Source of the DNA: Nitratidesulfovibrio sp.
GTDB taxonomy: Bacteria; Desulfobacterota; Desulfovibrionia; Desulfovibrionales; Desulfovibrionaceae
Assembly: GCF_040373385.1 (NCBI RefSeq)
Contig: NZ_JBDXXH010000010.1
Location: 62,001-126,000, forward strand
Direction of reading: 5' to 3'
Length of the DNA: 64,000 nucleotides
This document shows positions 1 through 8,609 of the stretch, piece after piece. The position numbers and the translations under genes were made by a program. The notes below the pieces were generated by a model. That model was given only the letters and a program-made list of their open reading frames with translations. It was not told the origin of the DNA and made no database searches. Positions within the stretch are counted from its first letter, which is position 1; every line of letters starts with the position of its first letter.

Positions 1-1115
1 GCCGCCGCGCAGGCCAGCGGGTTGCCGGTGTAGGTGTGGCCGTGGAAGAAGGTGCGCAATTCCTCGTGGCGGGCCAGAAAGACGTCGTGCACCCGTTCGG
101 TGGTCAGGGTGGCGGCCAGCGGCAGGTAGCCGCCGGAAATGCCCTTGGCCAGGCACAGGAAGTCGGGGGTTACCCCTTCCTGTTCGCAGGCGAACAGGGT
201 GCCCGTCTTGCCGAAGCCCACGGCCACCTCGTCCGCCACCAGAAACACCCCGTGCTCGTCGCACAGTTCGCGCACCCGGCGCAGCCAGCCGGGCGGCTGC
301 AACAGCATGCCCGCCGCGCCCTGCACCAGCGGTTCCACCACGGCGGCGCACAGTTCATGCCCGTGCCGGGCGAACAGCGTTTCCATGTGGGTGATGCATT
401 CTAGCGCGCATGCCCCGGCCTGTTGCCCGAAGGGGCAGCGGTAGCAGTACGGGCTTTCCGCCTTCAGCGTATCGAACAGCAGCGGCGCGTAGATGGAGTG
501 GAACAGGGCCATGCCGCCCAGGGCCACGGCGCCCACGGTGTCGCCATGGTAGGCGTTGCGCAGGCTGAGAAAGCGGGTGCGCCGCGCATCCCCGCCCAGA
601 TGTGCCGGGGCCTGACGGTGGAACTGGAAGGCGATCTTCAGCGCGACTTCTACTGATGTCGACCCGCTGTCGGAATAGAATACCCGCGTCAGCCCCTGCG
701 GGGCGATGGCGGCAAGGCGCGCGGCCAGTTCTATGGACGGCTCGCTGCCAAGCCCCAGCAGGGTGGTGTGGGCCACCTTGTCCAGTTGGGTCCGGATGGC
801 GGCGTCCAGCCGGGGGTGGCGATGCCCGTGCACGTTGGTCCACAGCGAGGACACGCCGTCCAGGTAGGACACGCCGTCGGTGTCCATGAGCCGGTTGCCT
901 TCGGCGGCGGCGATGACCAGCGGGTCCGCCGCCAGCCAGTCGCGCATCTGGGTGAAGGGGTGCCACACGTGGGCCTTGTCCAGCGCACGCAGGCGTTGGG
1001 TGGCGTCCGTCGTGGCAGGCGGGGCGGGCGAGGCCGACGCCGCGCATGAGGCGCAGGCTGCGCATGAGGCGGCGGTTGCCATGGATGTGGTGGCGTCCGT
1101 GTCGCGCAGGCTCAT
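1..1115 (-). CDS. bioA: Adenosylmethionine-8-amino-7-oxononanoate aminotransferase (partial, 3' end outside window)
   Basis: BioA transfers an amino group from S-adenosylmethionine to 7-keto-8-aminopelargonate in cytosolic biotin synthesis, using pyridoxal phosphate. The minus-strand frame is open from an ATG at 1115 to the left edge, giving about 371 codons. It shows the family's hallmarks: WHPFTQM near residue 50, [15 protein letters not shown], an [12 protein letters not shown] segment, and [15 protein letters not shown] holding the probable PLP lysine. The first 35 or so residues are Ala/Thr/Ser-rich and not family-like, so a later start is possible. The ATG overlaps the bioB stop as ATGA (1112-1115), which implies translational coupling and one leftward bioBA operon under the BirA operator. 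The C-terminus is missing. Confidence 0.93.
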   Translation of the reverse strand, partial: MSLRDTDATTSMATAASCAACASCAASASPAPPATTDATQRLRALDKAHVWHPFTQMRDWLAADPLVIAAAEGNRLMDTDGVSYLDGVSSLWTNVHGHRHPRLDAAIRTQLDKVAHTTLLGLGSEPSIELAARLAAIAPQGLTRVFYSDSGSTSVEVALKIAFQFHRQAPAHLGGDARRTRFLSLRNAYHGDTVGAVALGGMALFHSIYAPLLFDTLKAESPYCYRCPFGQQAGACALECITHMETLFARHGHELCAAVVEPLVQGAAGMLLQPPGWLRRVRELCDEHGVFLVADEVAVGFGKTGTLFACEQEGVTPDFLCLAKGISGGYLPLAATLTTERVHDVFLARHEELRTFFHGHTYTGNPLACAA

Positions 1116-2206
1116 GCCCGTGCCTCCCCGCCGTTGTCGGCAGCCCCGCCCACGCCCAGCGTGGCCAGCATCTCCATGTCGTCGGCAAGGGCGCGGCCCG
1201 CCGTGGTCAGGTAGTTGCCCACCATCAGCCCGTTGGCCCCGGCGGCGAACACCCACGACTGCCACTGCCCAAGGGTGGCTTCGCGCCCGCCGCACACCAG
1301 GATGTCCCGCCCGGGGTGCAGCAACCGGAATACGGCGATGGCCCGCAAGGCCTCCATGGGCGGCAGCGGACTGCGATGGCCCAGCCGTGTGCCCGGAATG
1401 GGATGCAGGAAGTTCAGCGGGATGGAATCCACGTCCAGTTCACGCAGGGTCATGGCCAGTTCCACGCGGTGTTCCCACGTTTCGCCAAGGCCCAGGATGC
1501 CGCCGCAACAGGTGCGCAGCCCCGCCCGCGCGGCTTCGCGCACGGTGGCGATGTCGTCGTCGTAGGGGTGCGTGGTACATACCTGCGGGAAAAAACTTCT
1601 GGCCGTTTCCAGATTGTGGTGATAGCTGGAAATGCCTGCGTCCTTCAGGCGGCGCGCTCGTTCCCCCCGGTCTCCGCATGCGGCGGACCCGGTGGCGAGC
1701 TGCCCCAGGGAGGCGCACAGGCCGATGTCCACACGCTCGCGCAACAGGCGCACCGCCTGGCAGACCGCGTCGAACTCCCGTTCCGAAAGGGCGTTGCCGC
1801 TGGTCACGATGCCGAAGCGGCGTACCCCCGCGCGGGCCAGTTCCTCGGCATGGCGCAGCAATGCGTCGGGGCCGAGCAGCGCATGCACCGGAGCGCCCGT
1901 GTCGTGGTGCGACGACTGGGCGCAGAAGGCGCAATTCTCGCCGCACCGGCCCGACTTTGCGTTGACGATGCCGCAGGTGGTCGCCAGCGGTCCCTTGTGG
2001 GCCGAACGCACTGCCTGCGCCACGGCCAGGATGTCCAGGATGTCGGACGCGGGCAGCCGCGCCACGGCGAGAGCCTCTTTTCCGGTGATGCCGGGCCGGG
2101 GGACTTCTGCCGTGCGGGTGTGGCCTGGCGATGCGTACGGAGCTTCCGTTCCGGGGGGAATGGTGTCCGAAAGGCGCGCGCGCAAACGTTCCAGCAGGGG
2201 GTTCAT
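1112..2206 (-). CDS. bioB: Biotin synthase
   Basis: BioB is a radical-SAM enzyme that inserts sulfur into dethiobiotin, the last step of biotin synthesis. The 364-aa product carries the radical-SAM cluster motif [11 protein letters not shown] around residue 70 (CxxxCxxC), followed by family blocks such as YHHNLET and the late PGTRLG segment. Length is normal. The start has a purine-rich site (AGGAG) about 12 nt upstream. It is the first gene of the leftward bioB-bioA pair. The predicted BirA operator lies 58-91 nt upstream of its start, so repression by biotinyl-AMP-loaded BirA is likely. Confidence 0.95.
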   Translation of the reverse strand: MNPLLERLRARLSDTIPPGTEAPYASPGHTRTAEVPRPGITGKEALAVARLPASDILDILAVAQAVRSAHKGPLATTCGIVNAKSGRCGENCAFCAQSSHHDTGAPVHALLGPDALLRHAEELARAGVRRFGIVTSGNALSEREFDAVCQAVRLLRERVDIGLCASLGQLATGSAACGDRGERARRLKDAGISSYHHNLETARSFFPQVCTTHPYDDDIATVREAARAGLRTCCGGILGLGETWEHRVELAMTLRELDVDSIPLNFLHPIPGTRLGHRSPLPPMEALRAIAVFRLLHPGRDILVCGGREATLGQWQSWVFAAGANGLMVGNYLTTAGRALADDMEMLATLGVGGAADNGGEARA

Positions 2207-2264
2207 GTTCCGGTATCGCTCCTGTTGAATGGCAGTTCAGGGCGAGTAGCGGGCGTGTTCCTTT

Positions 2265-2297
2265 TTGTCAACCAAGCAATTGCCTGATGGTTTACAA
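2265..2297. promoter_or_regulatory. BirA operator between bioB and birA
   Basis: Two inverted 9-mers, TTGTCAACC (2265-2273) and GGTTTACAA (2289-2297), are separated by 15 nt. This matches the known bacterial BirA consensus TTGTAAACC-N14-16-GGTTTACAA with one mismatch. The site sits between divergent bioB and birA and ends only 5 nt before the upstream GTG of birA. It could therefore control both directions, including birA autoregulation. Function is inferred from the motif and its position. Confidence 0.9.
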
Positions 2298-2302
2298 TCG
2301 CC

Positions 2303-3301
2303 GTGGACACAGACAGGACGCCCACCAAGGGACGTGTGTTCGCCATGTTGCGTGAAGCGGGCGGCAACTGGCGGTCAGGAGAGGAACTTTCGCGGCAGCT
2401 TGGCGTTAGCCGGGCCGCCGTGGCCAAACACGTGCGGACGCTGCGCGGCGAAGGGCACCAGATCGAGGCCATGACCCGCCGGGGTTACCGGCTGTTGGCC
2501 GAGGCCGACGTGCTGACCGTCGACGGGGTCCGCCGTGGGCTGCGCACCCATTGTTTCGGGCGGGACGGCTTTGTCCTGCACGAAACCACCGACTCCACCA
2601 ACCGCGAGGCCGCGCTGCTTGCTTTGGACGGCGCGGACGAGGGTGCCGTGGTCGCCGCTTCGGCGCAGACCGCTGGGCGCGGGCGTGCCGGGCGCGTCTG
2701 GGCGTCGCCTGCCGGGGTGGGGGTGTACGTTTCGCTGGTGCTGCGGCCCCGCCTTGCCCCGCAGGCCGCGCCGCTGGTCACCCTGATGACCGCCGTGGCC
2801 GTGGCCGAGGCGGTGGCCGAGGTCACCGGCCTTGCCCCGCGCGCCAAATGGCCCAACGACGTGCTGCTGCATGGCCGCAAGGTATCGGGCAACCTGACCG
2901 AGGTGGCCCTGGTGGCCGACACGGTGTCCCACGTGGTCACCGGCGCGGGCATCAACGTGAACACCCGCGTCGGGGATCTGCCCGAAGACCTGCGCGGCAA
3001 GGCCACCTCGCTGGCGGCGGAACTGGGCCGCCCCGTGTCGCGGGTGGACGTGCTGCGCGCCTTTCTGGAACGGGCGGAGCACTGGTACGCCGCCCTGCGC
3101 GAGGGCGACCCCGGTCCGGTCATCGCCCGCTGGAAAGAGCTTTCCGCCATCGTCGGCACCCCCCTGCGGGTGGGCACGCCGCACGGCGTGGTGGAAGGGC
3201 TGGTGGCCGACGTGGATCCCGATGGCCTGCTGCGCCTGGTGGACGCCGGGGGCCGTGAACATCGCCTGCATGCGGGCGACGTCATTGACAGCAGGCCGTA
3301 A
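2303..3301 (+). CDS. birA: Bifunctional biotin-protein ligase / biotin operon repressor
   Basis: BirA makes biotinyl-5'-AMP, transfers biotin to carboxylase carrier proteins, and as the adenylate-bound dimer represses bio genes. The 332-aa product has an N-terminal winged helix (about residues 12-60, RSGEELSRQLGVSRAAVAKHV), a catalytic domain with TTDSTN and GRGRAGRVWASPAG (the biotinyl-AMP loop), KWPNDVL, and a C-terminal SH3-like cap. The start is uncertain. GTG at 2303 lies 5 nt after the operator and has no ribosome site; GTG 2336 and ATG 2345 lie close to an AAGGGA and keep the whole HTH. A small CCCCGG/CCGGGG hairpin follows the gene at 3379-3395. Confidence 0.93.
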   Translation: MDTDRTPTKGRVFAMLREAGGNWRSGEELSRQLGVSRAAVAKHVRTLRGEGHQIEAMTRRGYRLLAEADVLTVDGVRRGLRTHCFGRDGFVLHETTDSTNREAALLALDGADEGAVVAASAQTAGRGRAGRVWASPAGVGVYVSLVLRPRLAPQAAPLVTLMTAVAVAEAVAEVTGLAPRAKWPNDVLLHGRKVSGNLTEVALVADTVSHVVTGAGINVNTRVGDLPEDLRGKATSLAAELGRPVSRVDVLRAFLERAEHWYAALREGDPGPVIARWKELSAIVGTPLRVGTPHGVVEGLVADVDPDGLLRLVDAGGREHRLHAGDVIDSRP

Positions 3302-3539
3302 GCACCTATCTCTTCGGAGCTGCGACCGGCCGGTGTGATGCACCGGTGCCGGGCGTTGCGGCGCGCCTTTCCGGCAGCCCCCGGTTTTTCCGGGGCGGTC
3401 GCCGTGTTTCGCGTGCCCGGCCACGTGCCGTGTCCTTCCGTGCATGCGTGTGGAGACGCTGCCCGTGCCTTGCGCCGAATCATGCCTGCGGGCGGGTGCG
3501 ACGCCCACTGCCGATACCGAACCGAACGGACGGAACGAG

Positions 3540-4961
3540 ATGTCGCAACACGCGCGCCCGCAGGGCGACGACGCTTCCTATCACGGCATCTGGCGGCTGA
3601 CATGGCCCCAGATGCTGATGATGGTCTTCCACTTTCTCATCGGCTTCACCGACGTGTGGGTGGCCGGCCGCATCCAGCCCGAGGTGCAGGCCGCCATCGG
3701 CCTTGTCTCGCAATGCCTGTTCTTTCTGCTGGTGGTTGCCGTGGCCGGGGCCAACGCCGGGGTCGCGGCCATCAGCCAGGCGCTGGGTGCGGGCCTGCTG
3801 CCCCGCGCGCGCCGCTATGCGGGCATGGTGCTGGCGGGAGGGTGCACGGTGGGCGTGGCCATCATGCTGCTGGGCCTGGTCACCATCGAACCCTTCCTGC
3901 GCGTGTTGCAGGTGCCGGACACCATCATGCCGGTGGCCTCGTATTTCTGGAAGGTGTACCTGCTGGGGCTGCCCGCCAACTATCTGTTCACCATTACCGG
4001 GGCGGTGTTCCGCGCCCGCAAGCGCATGTTCGCGCCGCTGCTGTCCATGGTGGTGGTCTGTGTCGTCAACGCCGGGGCCACCCTGGGCTTCGGTCTGGGG
4101 TTGTGGGGCCTGCCCGCGTATGGCTACGCCGGGGTGGCCTGGGCGACGTTTGTTGCGATCGTCATCGGGGCCTTGCTGAACCTCGGCATGCTGGCCCGCG
4201 ACCGCGAACTGCTGCAACGCGCCTCGTTCCCCCCCTTGCGCTGGATGCGCCGTGGCGCGCCCTATCTCATCCGCGTGGCCGCGCCTGCCGCCGGGTTGCA
4301 GATCATGTGGAACCTCGGCTACCTGGTGCTGTTTTCCATCACCGCCTCGTTGCCTGTGGGCAGCGTGGCGGCCCTGGCGGGCATGACGGCGGGCATGCGC
4401 GTTGAGTCGTTCATCTTTCTGCCCGCGCTGGCCTTCAACATGACCGCCTCGGTGCTGGTGGGCCATCTGCTTGGCGCGGGCCGCAAGCCGGAGGCGATAC
4501 GGGCAAGCCTGCGCCTTCTCGTCACCGGCTGCGCCTCCATGAGCGTGTTCGCAGTGCTGCTGTGGCCATGGACGGCGGACATCGCCGCCTGGCTGGCCCC
4601 GGAACCTTCCGTGGCCGCGCAGGTGGTCAGCTATCTGCGCTACAATCTCGTTTCCATCCCCTTCACCGTGGCCAGCATGACCCTTGGCGGGGTCATGACC
4701 GGCGCGGGCGCCACCCTGTATTCCTTCCTGGTGTACGGTTCGGCCACGTGGTTCGTGCGGCTGCCGTTGGCATGGGTCATGGGGCATGTGGTGTGGCATG
4801 ATGCGGCGGGAATCTTTCTTGCCATGTTCGTTTCCCAGGTGTTCCAGTCTTCGGTCATGCTGTGGCTGTTCTACACGCATGACTGGAGCCGGTTCAGCAT
4901 GATACGGCGCAACGGTCGCAAACCCGCGCCACAAGGAGCTGCCTCGCATGACCGACAGTGA
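3540..4961 (+). CDS. MATE-family multidrug/drug:cation exporter
   Basis: This inner-membrane protein probably exports cationic or organic compounds in exchange for H+ or Na+. The 473-aa product has about 12 hydrophobic segments in two homologous halves. It begins with a WRLTWPQMLMM helix and contains the G/A-rich ANAGVAAISQALGAG segment typical of MatE domains. ATG 3540 (MSQHARPQ) was chosen over an in-frame ATG at 3444 because the first transmembrane helix follows soon after it; the ribosome site is weak. Its end overlaps the next gene by 14 nt, so the two are probably cotranscribed. Substrate cannot be told from sequence. Confidence 0.88.
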   Translation: MSQHARPQGDDASYHGIWRLTWPQMLMMVFHFLIGFTDVWVAGRIQPEVQAAIGLVSQCLFFLLVVAVAGANAGVAAISQALGAGLLPRARRYAGMVLAGGCTVGVAIMLLGLVTIEPFLRVLQVPDTIMPVASYFWKVYLLGLPANYLFTITGAVFRARKRMFAPLLSMVVVCVVNAGATLGFGLGLWGLPAYGYAGVAWATFVAIVIGALLNLGMLARDRELLQRASFPPLRWMRRGAPYLIRVAAPAAGLQIMWNLGYLVLFSITASLPVGSVAALAGMTAGMRVESFIFLPALAFNMTASVLVGHLLGAGRKPEAIRASLRLLVTGCASMSVFAVLLWPWTADIAAWLAPEPSVAAQVVSYLRYNLVSIPFTVASMTLGGVMTGAGATLYSFLVYGSATWFVRLPLAWVMGHVVWHDAAGIFLAMFVSQVFQSSVMLWLFYTHDWSRFSMIRRNGRKPAPQGAASHDRQ

Positions 4962-5847
4962 GTTGACCCCCGGAGAGTTCCGGCCCGTCTCGCTCGACCG
5001 CATGGCCGAGTACCTCGACCTTTTCGCCCGCACGCCGCAGCATGCGTCGGACTTCAGTTTCACCAACGTCTGGGGCTGGGCCGAATACTACGGCCTGGAA
5101 TGGACCTTTGCGCACGGGCTGTGCTGGCTGCGCCAGACCCGGCCCGAACCCGTGTGGTGGGCGCCCGTTGGGCCGTGGCTGGATGCCGACTGGCGTCAGT
5201 GCGCGCTGCTGGGCGCGGGTGCCAGGTTCATCCGCGTGCCCGAGTCGCTGGCCGTGCACTGGCAGCAGGCCCTGGGCGACCGGGTGACGCTGACCGAGTC
5301 GCGCGGCCAGTGGGACTACCTGTACGCCGCGCAGGACCTGGCGGAGTTGAAGGGCAACAGGTTCCACAAGAAGAAGAACCACGTGAACGGCTTTCTGAAG
5401 GCCTATCCGCACGAGTACCATCCCATGACGTCCGACTGCATAGAGGCGGTGCTGGACATGCAGGAAGAATGGTGCAAGTGGCGCGAGTGCGATGAATCGC
5501 ATGCGCTGGTGGCGGAAAACACCGCCGTGCGCCGGGTGCTGGAGCATTGGGACAGGATTCCCGGGCTTTCCGGCGGGGCGCTGTACGCGGATGGCAAGAT
5601 GATCGCCTACACCGTGGGCGAGCGGCTGGACGACGAGACCCTGGTGGTGCATTTCGAGAAGGCCAAGCCGGAGTATCGCGGCGTGTATCAGGCCATCAAC
5701 AACCTGTATGCGCGTGAGCACGCCATGAGCTTTCGGTACATCAACCGCGAGCAGGATCTGGACGACCTGGGGCTGCGGCAGGCCAAGGAAAGCTACAATC
5801 CCGTGGGCTTCCTGAAGAAGTTCGCGGTGGACGTGGCCCCGGCGTAG
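4948..5847 (+). CDS. DUF2156 / phosphatidylglycerol lysyltransferase C-domain-like protein
   Basis: The 299-aa soluble protein resembles stand-alone DUF2156 proteins, which share the double-GNAT fold of the C-terminal domain of MprF-type aminoacyl-phosphatidylglycerol synthases. Visible family features include SFTNVWGW near residue 35, a KGNRFHKKKNHVNGF segment near 135, an acceptor-like region GGALYADGKMIAYTVGE, and the C-terminal YINREQDLDDLGLRQAK block with KESYNPVGFLKKF. No membrane helices are present. It overlaps the MATE gene by 14 nt and has an AAGGAG ribosome site inside that gene. An aminoacyl-transfer role is an inference; the actual substrate is unknown. Confidence 0.75.
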   Translation: MTDSELTPGEFRPVSLDRMAEYLDLFARTPQHASDFSFTNVWGWAEYYGLEWTFAHGLCWLRQTRPEPVWWAPVGPWLDADWRQCALLGAGARFIRVPESLAVHWQQALGDRVTLTESRGQWDYLYAAQDLAELKGNRFHKKKNHVNGFLKAYPHEYHPMTSDCIEAVLDMQEEWCKWRECDESHALVAENTAVRRVLEHWDRIPGLSGGALYADGKMIAYTVGERLDDETLVVHFEKAKPEYRGVYQAINNLYAREHAMSFRYINREQDLDDLGLRQAKESYNPVGFLKKFAVDVAPA

Positions 5848-5852
5848 GGGCT

Positions 5853-6009
5853 GGCGGTTTTTTGCATGCCTCCGGCGGGCAGGGGGCCACAGCGCGTTGC
5901 GATCGCCATCCGCGCGTTGCGGTCCCTATCCGTAAGGTTTGCTTCGCTCACCTAACGGTTAGGGCAATGCTCCAAGATTCGCATAACGGCTGCCGTCCCC
6001 TGCACCCCC
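5853..6009. repeat. Composite intergenic repeat (GC-rich arms with REP-like palindrome inside), copy 1
   Basis: The left arm GCCTCCGGCGGGCAGGGG (5868-5885) and right arm CCCCTGCACCCCC (5997-6009) match the two ends of the perfect inverted repeat at 58523-58675. Between them lies CGCGTTGCGATCGCCATCC, shared with 29480-29498, and a REP-like palindrome CCGTAAGG...CCTAACGG (5930-5958). The repeat fills most of the 311-nt gap between the DUF2156 gene and nfu. No other gene or clear promoter is seen in the gap. Confidence 0.7.
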
Positions 6010-6158
6010 ATCCCGTTGTCATCCCCACCCGTCGTTTGACACCCCGCCGCCGAAGGCAGTAGAAGGGCGCGGCGTTCGCAGCCCTTGCCAGACGTGTCCT
6101 TGCGCGGCACGCCATTCGTCCCTCCCCCTTCCGGTGGAGGGAACTTCAGGAGGTTTCC

Positions 6159-6392
6159 ATGTCCGATGCCATCCATGAAAGGGTGCAGGCCGCCCTCGAC
6201 AAGGTTCGCCCCTATTTGCAGGGCGACGGCGGCGACGTCGAACTGGTGGAGATTACCGCCGACGGCGTGGTCCGCGTGCGCCTGACAGGCGCCTGCAAGG
6301 GCTGCCCCATGTCGCAGCAGACCCTGAAGGGCGGCGTGGAGCGCATGGTGCTGAAGGAAGTGGCCGAGGTGCAGCGCGTAGAGGCCGTGTAG
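6159..6392 (+). CDS. NifU C-terminal-domain (Nfu-type) iron-sulfur scaffold protein
   Basis: Nfu proteins bind a labile [4Fe-4S] cluster and hand it to target apoproteins. The 77-aa product is a single NifU-like C-terminal domain: VRPYLQGDGGDVELVEI near the start and GACKGCPMSQQTLKGGVE, whose CxxC cysteines bind the cluster. Length is normal for a stand-alone Nfu domain. A strong AGGAGG lies 8 nt before the ATG. It stands alone between repeat-rich spacers, upstream of gltX. Confidence 0.92.
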   Translation: MSDAIHERVQAALDKVRPYLQGDGGDVELVEITADGVVRVRLTGACKGCPMSQQTLKGGVERMVLKEVAEVQRVEAV

Positions 6393-6510
6393 CACCGGCA
6401 CCGCGCACCGTACCCTTCGCCTTTCCCGCATCCTTTCCGTGACGGGCGCATTCGCGTTCCGGGTTCACGCAGTTTTTTTCGTCACGCAGCCAGGGGCCTG
6501 CCCCCTCTGG

Positions 6511-6589
6511 TAGTCCGGCCCCGACCGGCGGTCCAGCAGTCCGGCAGTCCGGCAGTCCTGCCCAGTCTGGCAGTCCGGCAGCCTGCCGA
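6511..6589 (+). repeat. Short imperfect tandem repeat (GGCAGTCC units)
   Basis: About six degenerate copies of an 8-9 bp unit, GGCAGTCC(G), run through the nfu-gltX spacer. They lie about 70 nt upstream of the gltX start. No coding or regulatory role is evident; it looks like a slippage-prone minisatellite. Confidence 0.7.
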
Positions 6590-6660
6590 TGCATACCGGC
6601 CTGCCTGGTGCGTGCACGTTTTCCACGCCATACCGATACCCGAAGAACGGGGAGAACATC

Positions 6661-8055
6661 ATGACCAAGGTCGTCACGCGCTTCGCGCCGAGCCCCACCG
6701 GGCACCTGCACATCGGCGGCGCACGCACCGCCATCTTCAACTGGCTGCTGGCCCGCCATTTCGGCGGCACCTTTTTGCTGCGCATCGAAGACACCGACCA
6801 GGAACGCTCGCTGCAAGAGTACACCGACTCCATCCTGGCCTCCATGCGCTGGCTGGGCCTGGACTGGGACGGCGACCTCATCTACCAGAGCAGGCGTTTC
6901 GACATCTACAACGGCTACATCGACCGCATGCTGGAAACCGGCCACGCCTACTGGTGCGAATGTTCGCCCGAAGAAGTGGAGCAGATGCGCGAAACGGCGC
7001 GCGCGCGCGGCCTGAAGCCCAAGTACGATGGCCGCTGCCGCGAGCGCGGCCTTGGCCCCGGCCCCGGACGTGTGGTGCGCCTGAAGGCCCCGCTGGCCGG
7101 GCGCGTGGTGTTCGAGGACATGGTCAAGGGCACCGTGGCCTTCGACGCGGCGGAACTGGACGACATGGTGCTGCGCCGGGCCGACGGGGCGCCCACCTAC
7201 AACCTGGCCGTGGTGGTGGATGACGCCACCATGGGCGTCACCCACGTGCTGCGCGGCGACGACCATGTGTCCAACACGCCCAAGCAGGTGCTGATTTACC
7301 AGGCCCTCGGGCTTGCGCTGCCGATATTCGGCCATGTGCCCATGATCCTTGGCCCGGACAAGAAGAAGCTGTCCAAGCGTCACGGCGCCCGTGCGGTCAT
7401 CGAATACGAGCAGGACGGCCTGCTGCCCCAGGCGCTGGTGAACTATCTGGTGCGCCTTGGCTGGTCGTTTGGCGACCAGGAAATATTCGCGTTGCAGGAG
7501 TTGGTGGAAAAGTTCACCACCGACAACCTGAACAGCGCCCCCGCCGCCTTCGACCCGGACAAGTTGCAGTGGCTGAACGCCCACTACCTGCGCGAAACCC
7601 CGGTGGACGATCTGGCCCGCCTGGCCGCGCCCTTCGTGAAGGCAGAAGGCTTCGACGTGGCCCCCGAACGGCTGACCGCGCTGGTGCCCCTGTTCCGCGA
7701 GCGTGCCTCGAACCTGGCCGATCTTGCCAGGGTGATGCGCTTCATGCTGGTGGACGCCGCCGCGCTGGAGTACGACCCCGCCGCCGTGACCAAGGCCCTG
7801 ACCGCAGAGGGCAAGGCCCACGTAACGGCCCTGCGCGGGCTGCTGGAAGCGGCACAGCCCTTCGACAAGCCCGCGCTGGAAAAGGTGGTGCACGACTACG
7901 TGGAGCAGGGCGGCCTGAAGTTCAAGCAGGTGGGCCCGCCGCTGCGCGTGGCCCTGGCGGGCTCGCTGGGCGGTCCCGGCCTGCCCGAGATCATGGAAGT
8001 GCTGGGCCGGGACGAAACCCTGGCCCGTCTGGACCGGGCGGTTGCACTGAGCTAG
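6661..8055 (+). CDS. gltX: Glutamate--tRNA ligase
   Basis: GluRS charges tRNA-Glu (and tRNA-Gln in organisms with the amidotransferase route). The 464-aa class I synthetase has the HIGH-type motif in FAPSPTGHLHIGGARTA at residues 8-24 and the KMSKS-type motif KKLSKRHGA near residue 240. A helical anticodon-binding C-terminal part follows. ATG 6661 is chosen because it directly precedes the conserved TRFAPSPTG and has GGGGAG 6 nt upstream; an in-frame ATG at 6589 would add 24 residues that do not resemble the family. It is followed by a long spacer with an inverted-repeat terminator. Confidence 0.97.
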   Translation: MTKVVTRFAPSPTGHLHIGGARTAIFNWLLARHFGGTFLLRIEDTDQERSLQEYTDSILASMRWLGLDWDGDLIYQSRRFDIYNGYIDRMLETGHAYWCECSPEEVEQMRETARARGLKPKYDGRCRERGLGPGPGRVVRLKAPLAGRVVFEDMVKGTVAFDAAELDDMVLRRADGAPTYNLAVVVDDATMGVTHVLRGDDHVSNTPKQVLIYQALGLALPIFGHVPMILGPDKKKLSKRHGARAVIEYEQDGLLPQALVNYLVRLGWSFGDQEIFALQELVEKFTTDNLNSAPAAFDPDKLQWLNAHYLRETPVDDLARLAAPFVKAEGFDVAPERLTALVPLFRERASNLADLARVMRFMLVDAAALEYDPAAVTKALTAEGKAHVTALRGLLEAAQPFDKPALEKVVHDYVEQGGLKFKQVGPPLRVALAGSLGGPGLPEIMEVLGRDETLARLDRAVALS

Positions 8056-8266
8056 CCCCGCACCCGCGCCACTGGCAGCGTGACGCCGTGGCGCCGGTGC
8101 GGCGTGGCGCTGCCCAGATGTGGAAGTGCCGTATCCGTGTCGTGGCCGTACCGGGAGCGTACCGTGACCGTGCTGCATTGATGCATGGCAGCCCGCCGTG
8201 CTCCGGTTTTTCGCGCACGGCGCACGCAACAAAGACGCCGCGCCGCACATGCCATGACACTGAATC

Positions 8267-8295
8267 AGAGGCCGGAAGCACTGCTTCCGGCCTCT
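8267..8295 (+). terminator. Palindromic terminator candidate after gltX
   Basis: Arms AGAGGCCGGAAGCA (8267-8280) and TGCTTCCGGCCTCT (8282-8295) are a perfect 14-bp inverted repeat around one base. It lies 210 nt past the gltX stop in a 554-nt spacer. There is no long T-run, so rho-independent termination is only likely. Confidence 0.55.
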
Positions 8296-8469
8296 CTGCA
8301 TTGTTGCGTACGCCAGGTGCCACACGCGCACCACTGCCGCGCCGGAAGTCCGCCGCAACGTACCGTCGCGGTTTCGGCCCGTGTTGTTTCACCCCGCCCA
8401 CGCATGGAGTATGCAACGACTGCGCCCCACCCCGGCAGGTAGGGAATCCGGCAAAGCGTCATTTGCTTG

Positions 8470-8497
8470 TTGACATCGCCATTTGCTCGTCGATAAA
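8470..8497 (+). promoter_or_regulatory. Sigma-70 promoter for the HD-GYP gene
   Basis: TTGACA (8470-8475), a 16-nt spacer and GATAAA (8492-8497) form a good vegetative promoter about 110 nt upstream of the chosen start. The local sequence is AT-richer than its surroundings and holds the near-repeat ATTTGCTTGT / ATTTGCTCGT. Confidence 0.6.
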
Positions 8498-8609
8498 GTG
8501 TATGACCATCAATGTTGTCGGCCGTCGTCGGGGATCATGGCGCAGCGGCCGGACGCGCAACGGCGGGTGCGGTGTCGCCCGGCGTTGGCGGGACAGTGCC
8601 GGGGGGGCC

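Noticed and set aside
7569..8609. Upstream extension of the HD-GYP frame into gltX
   Set aside because: The frame runs open from inside gltX, but that part is an out-of-frame shadow; the promoter at 8470-8497 and the start near 8610 define the gene.
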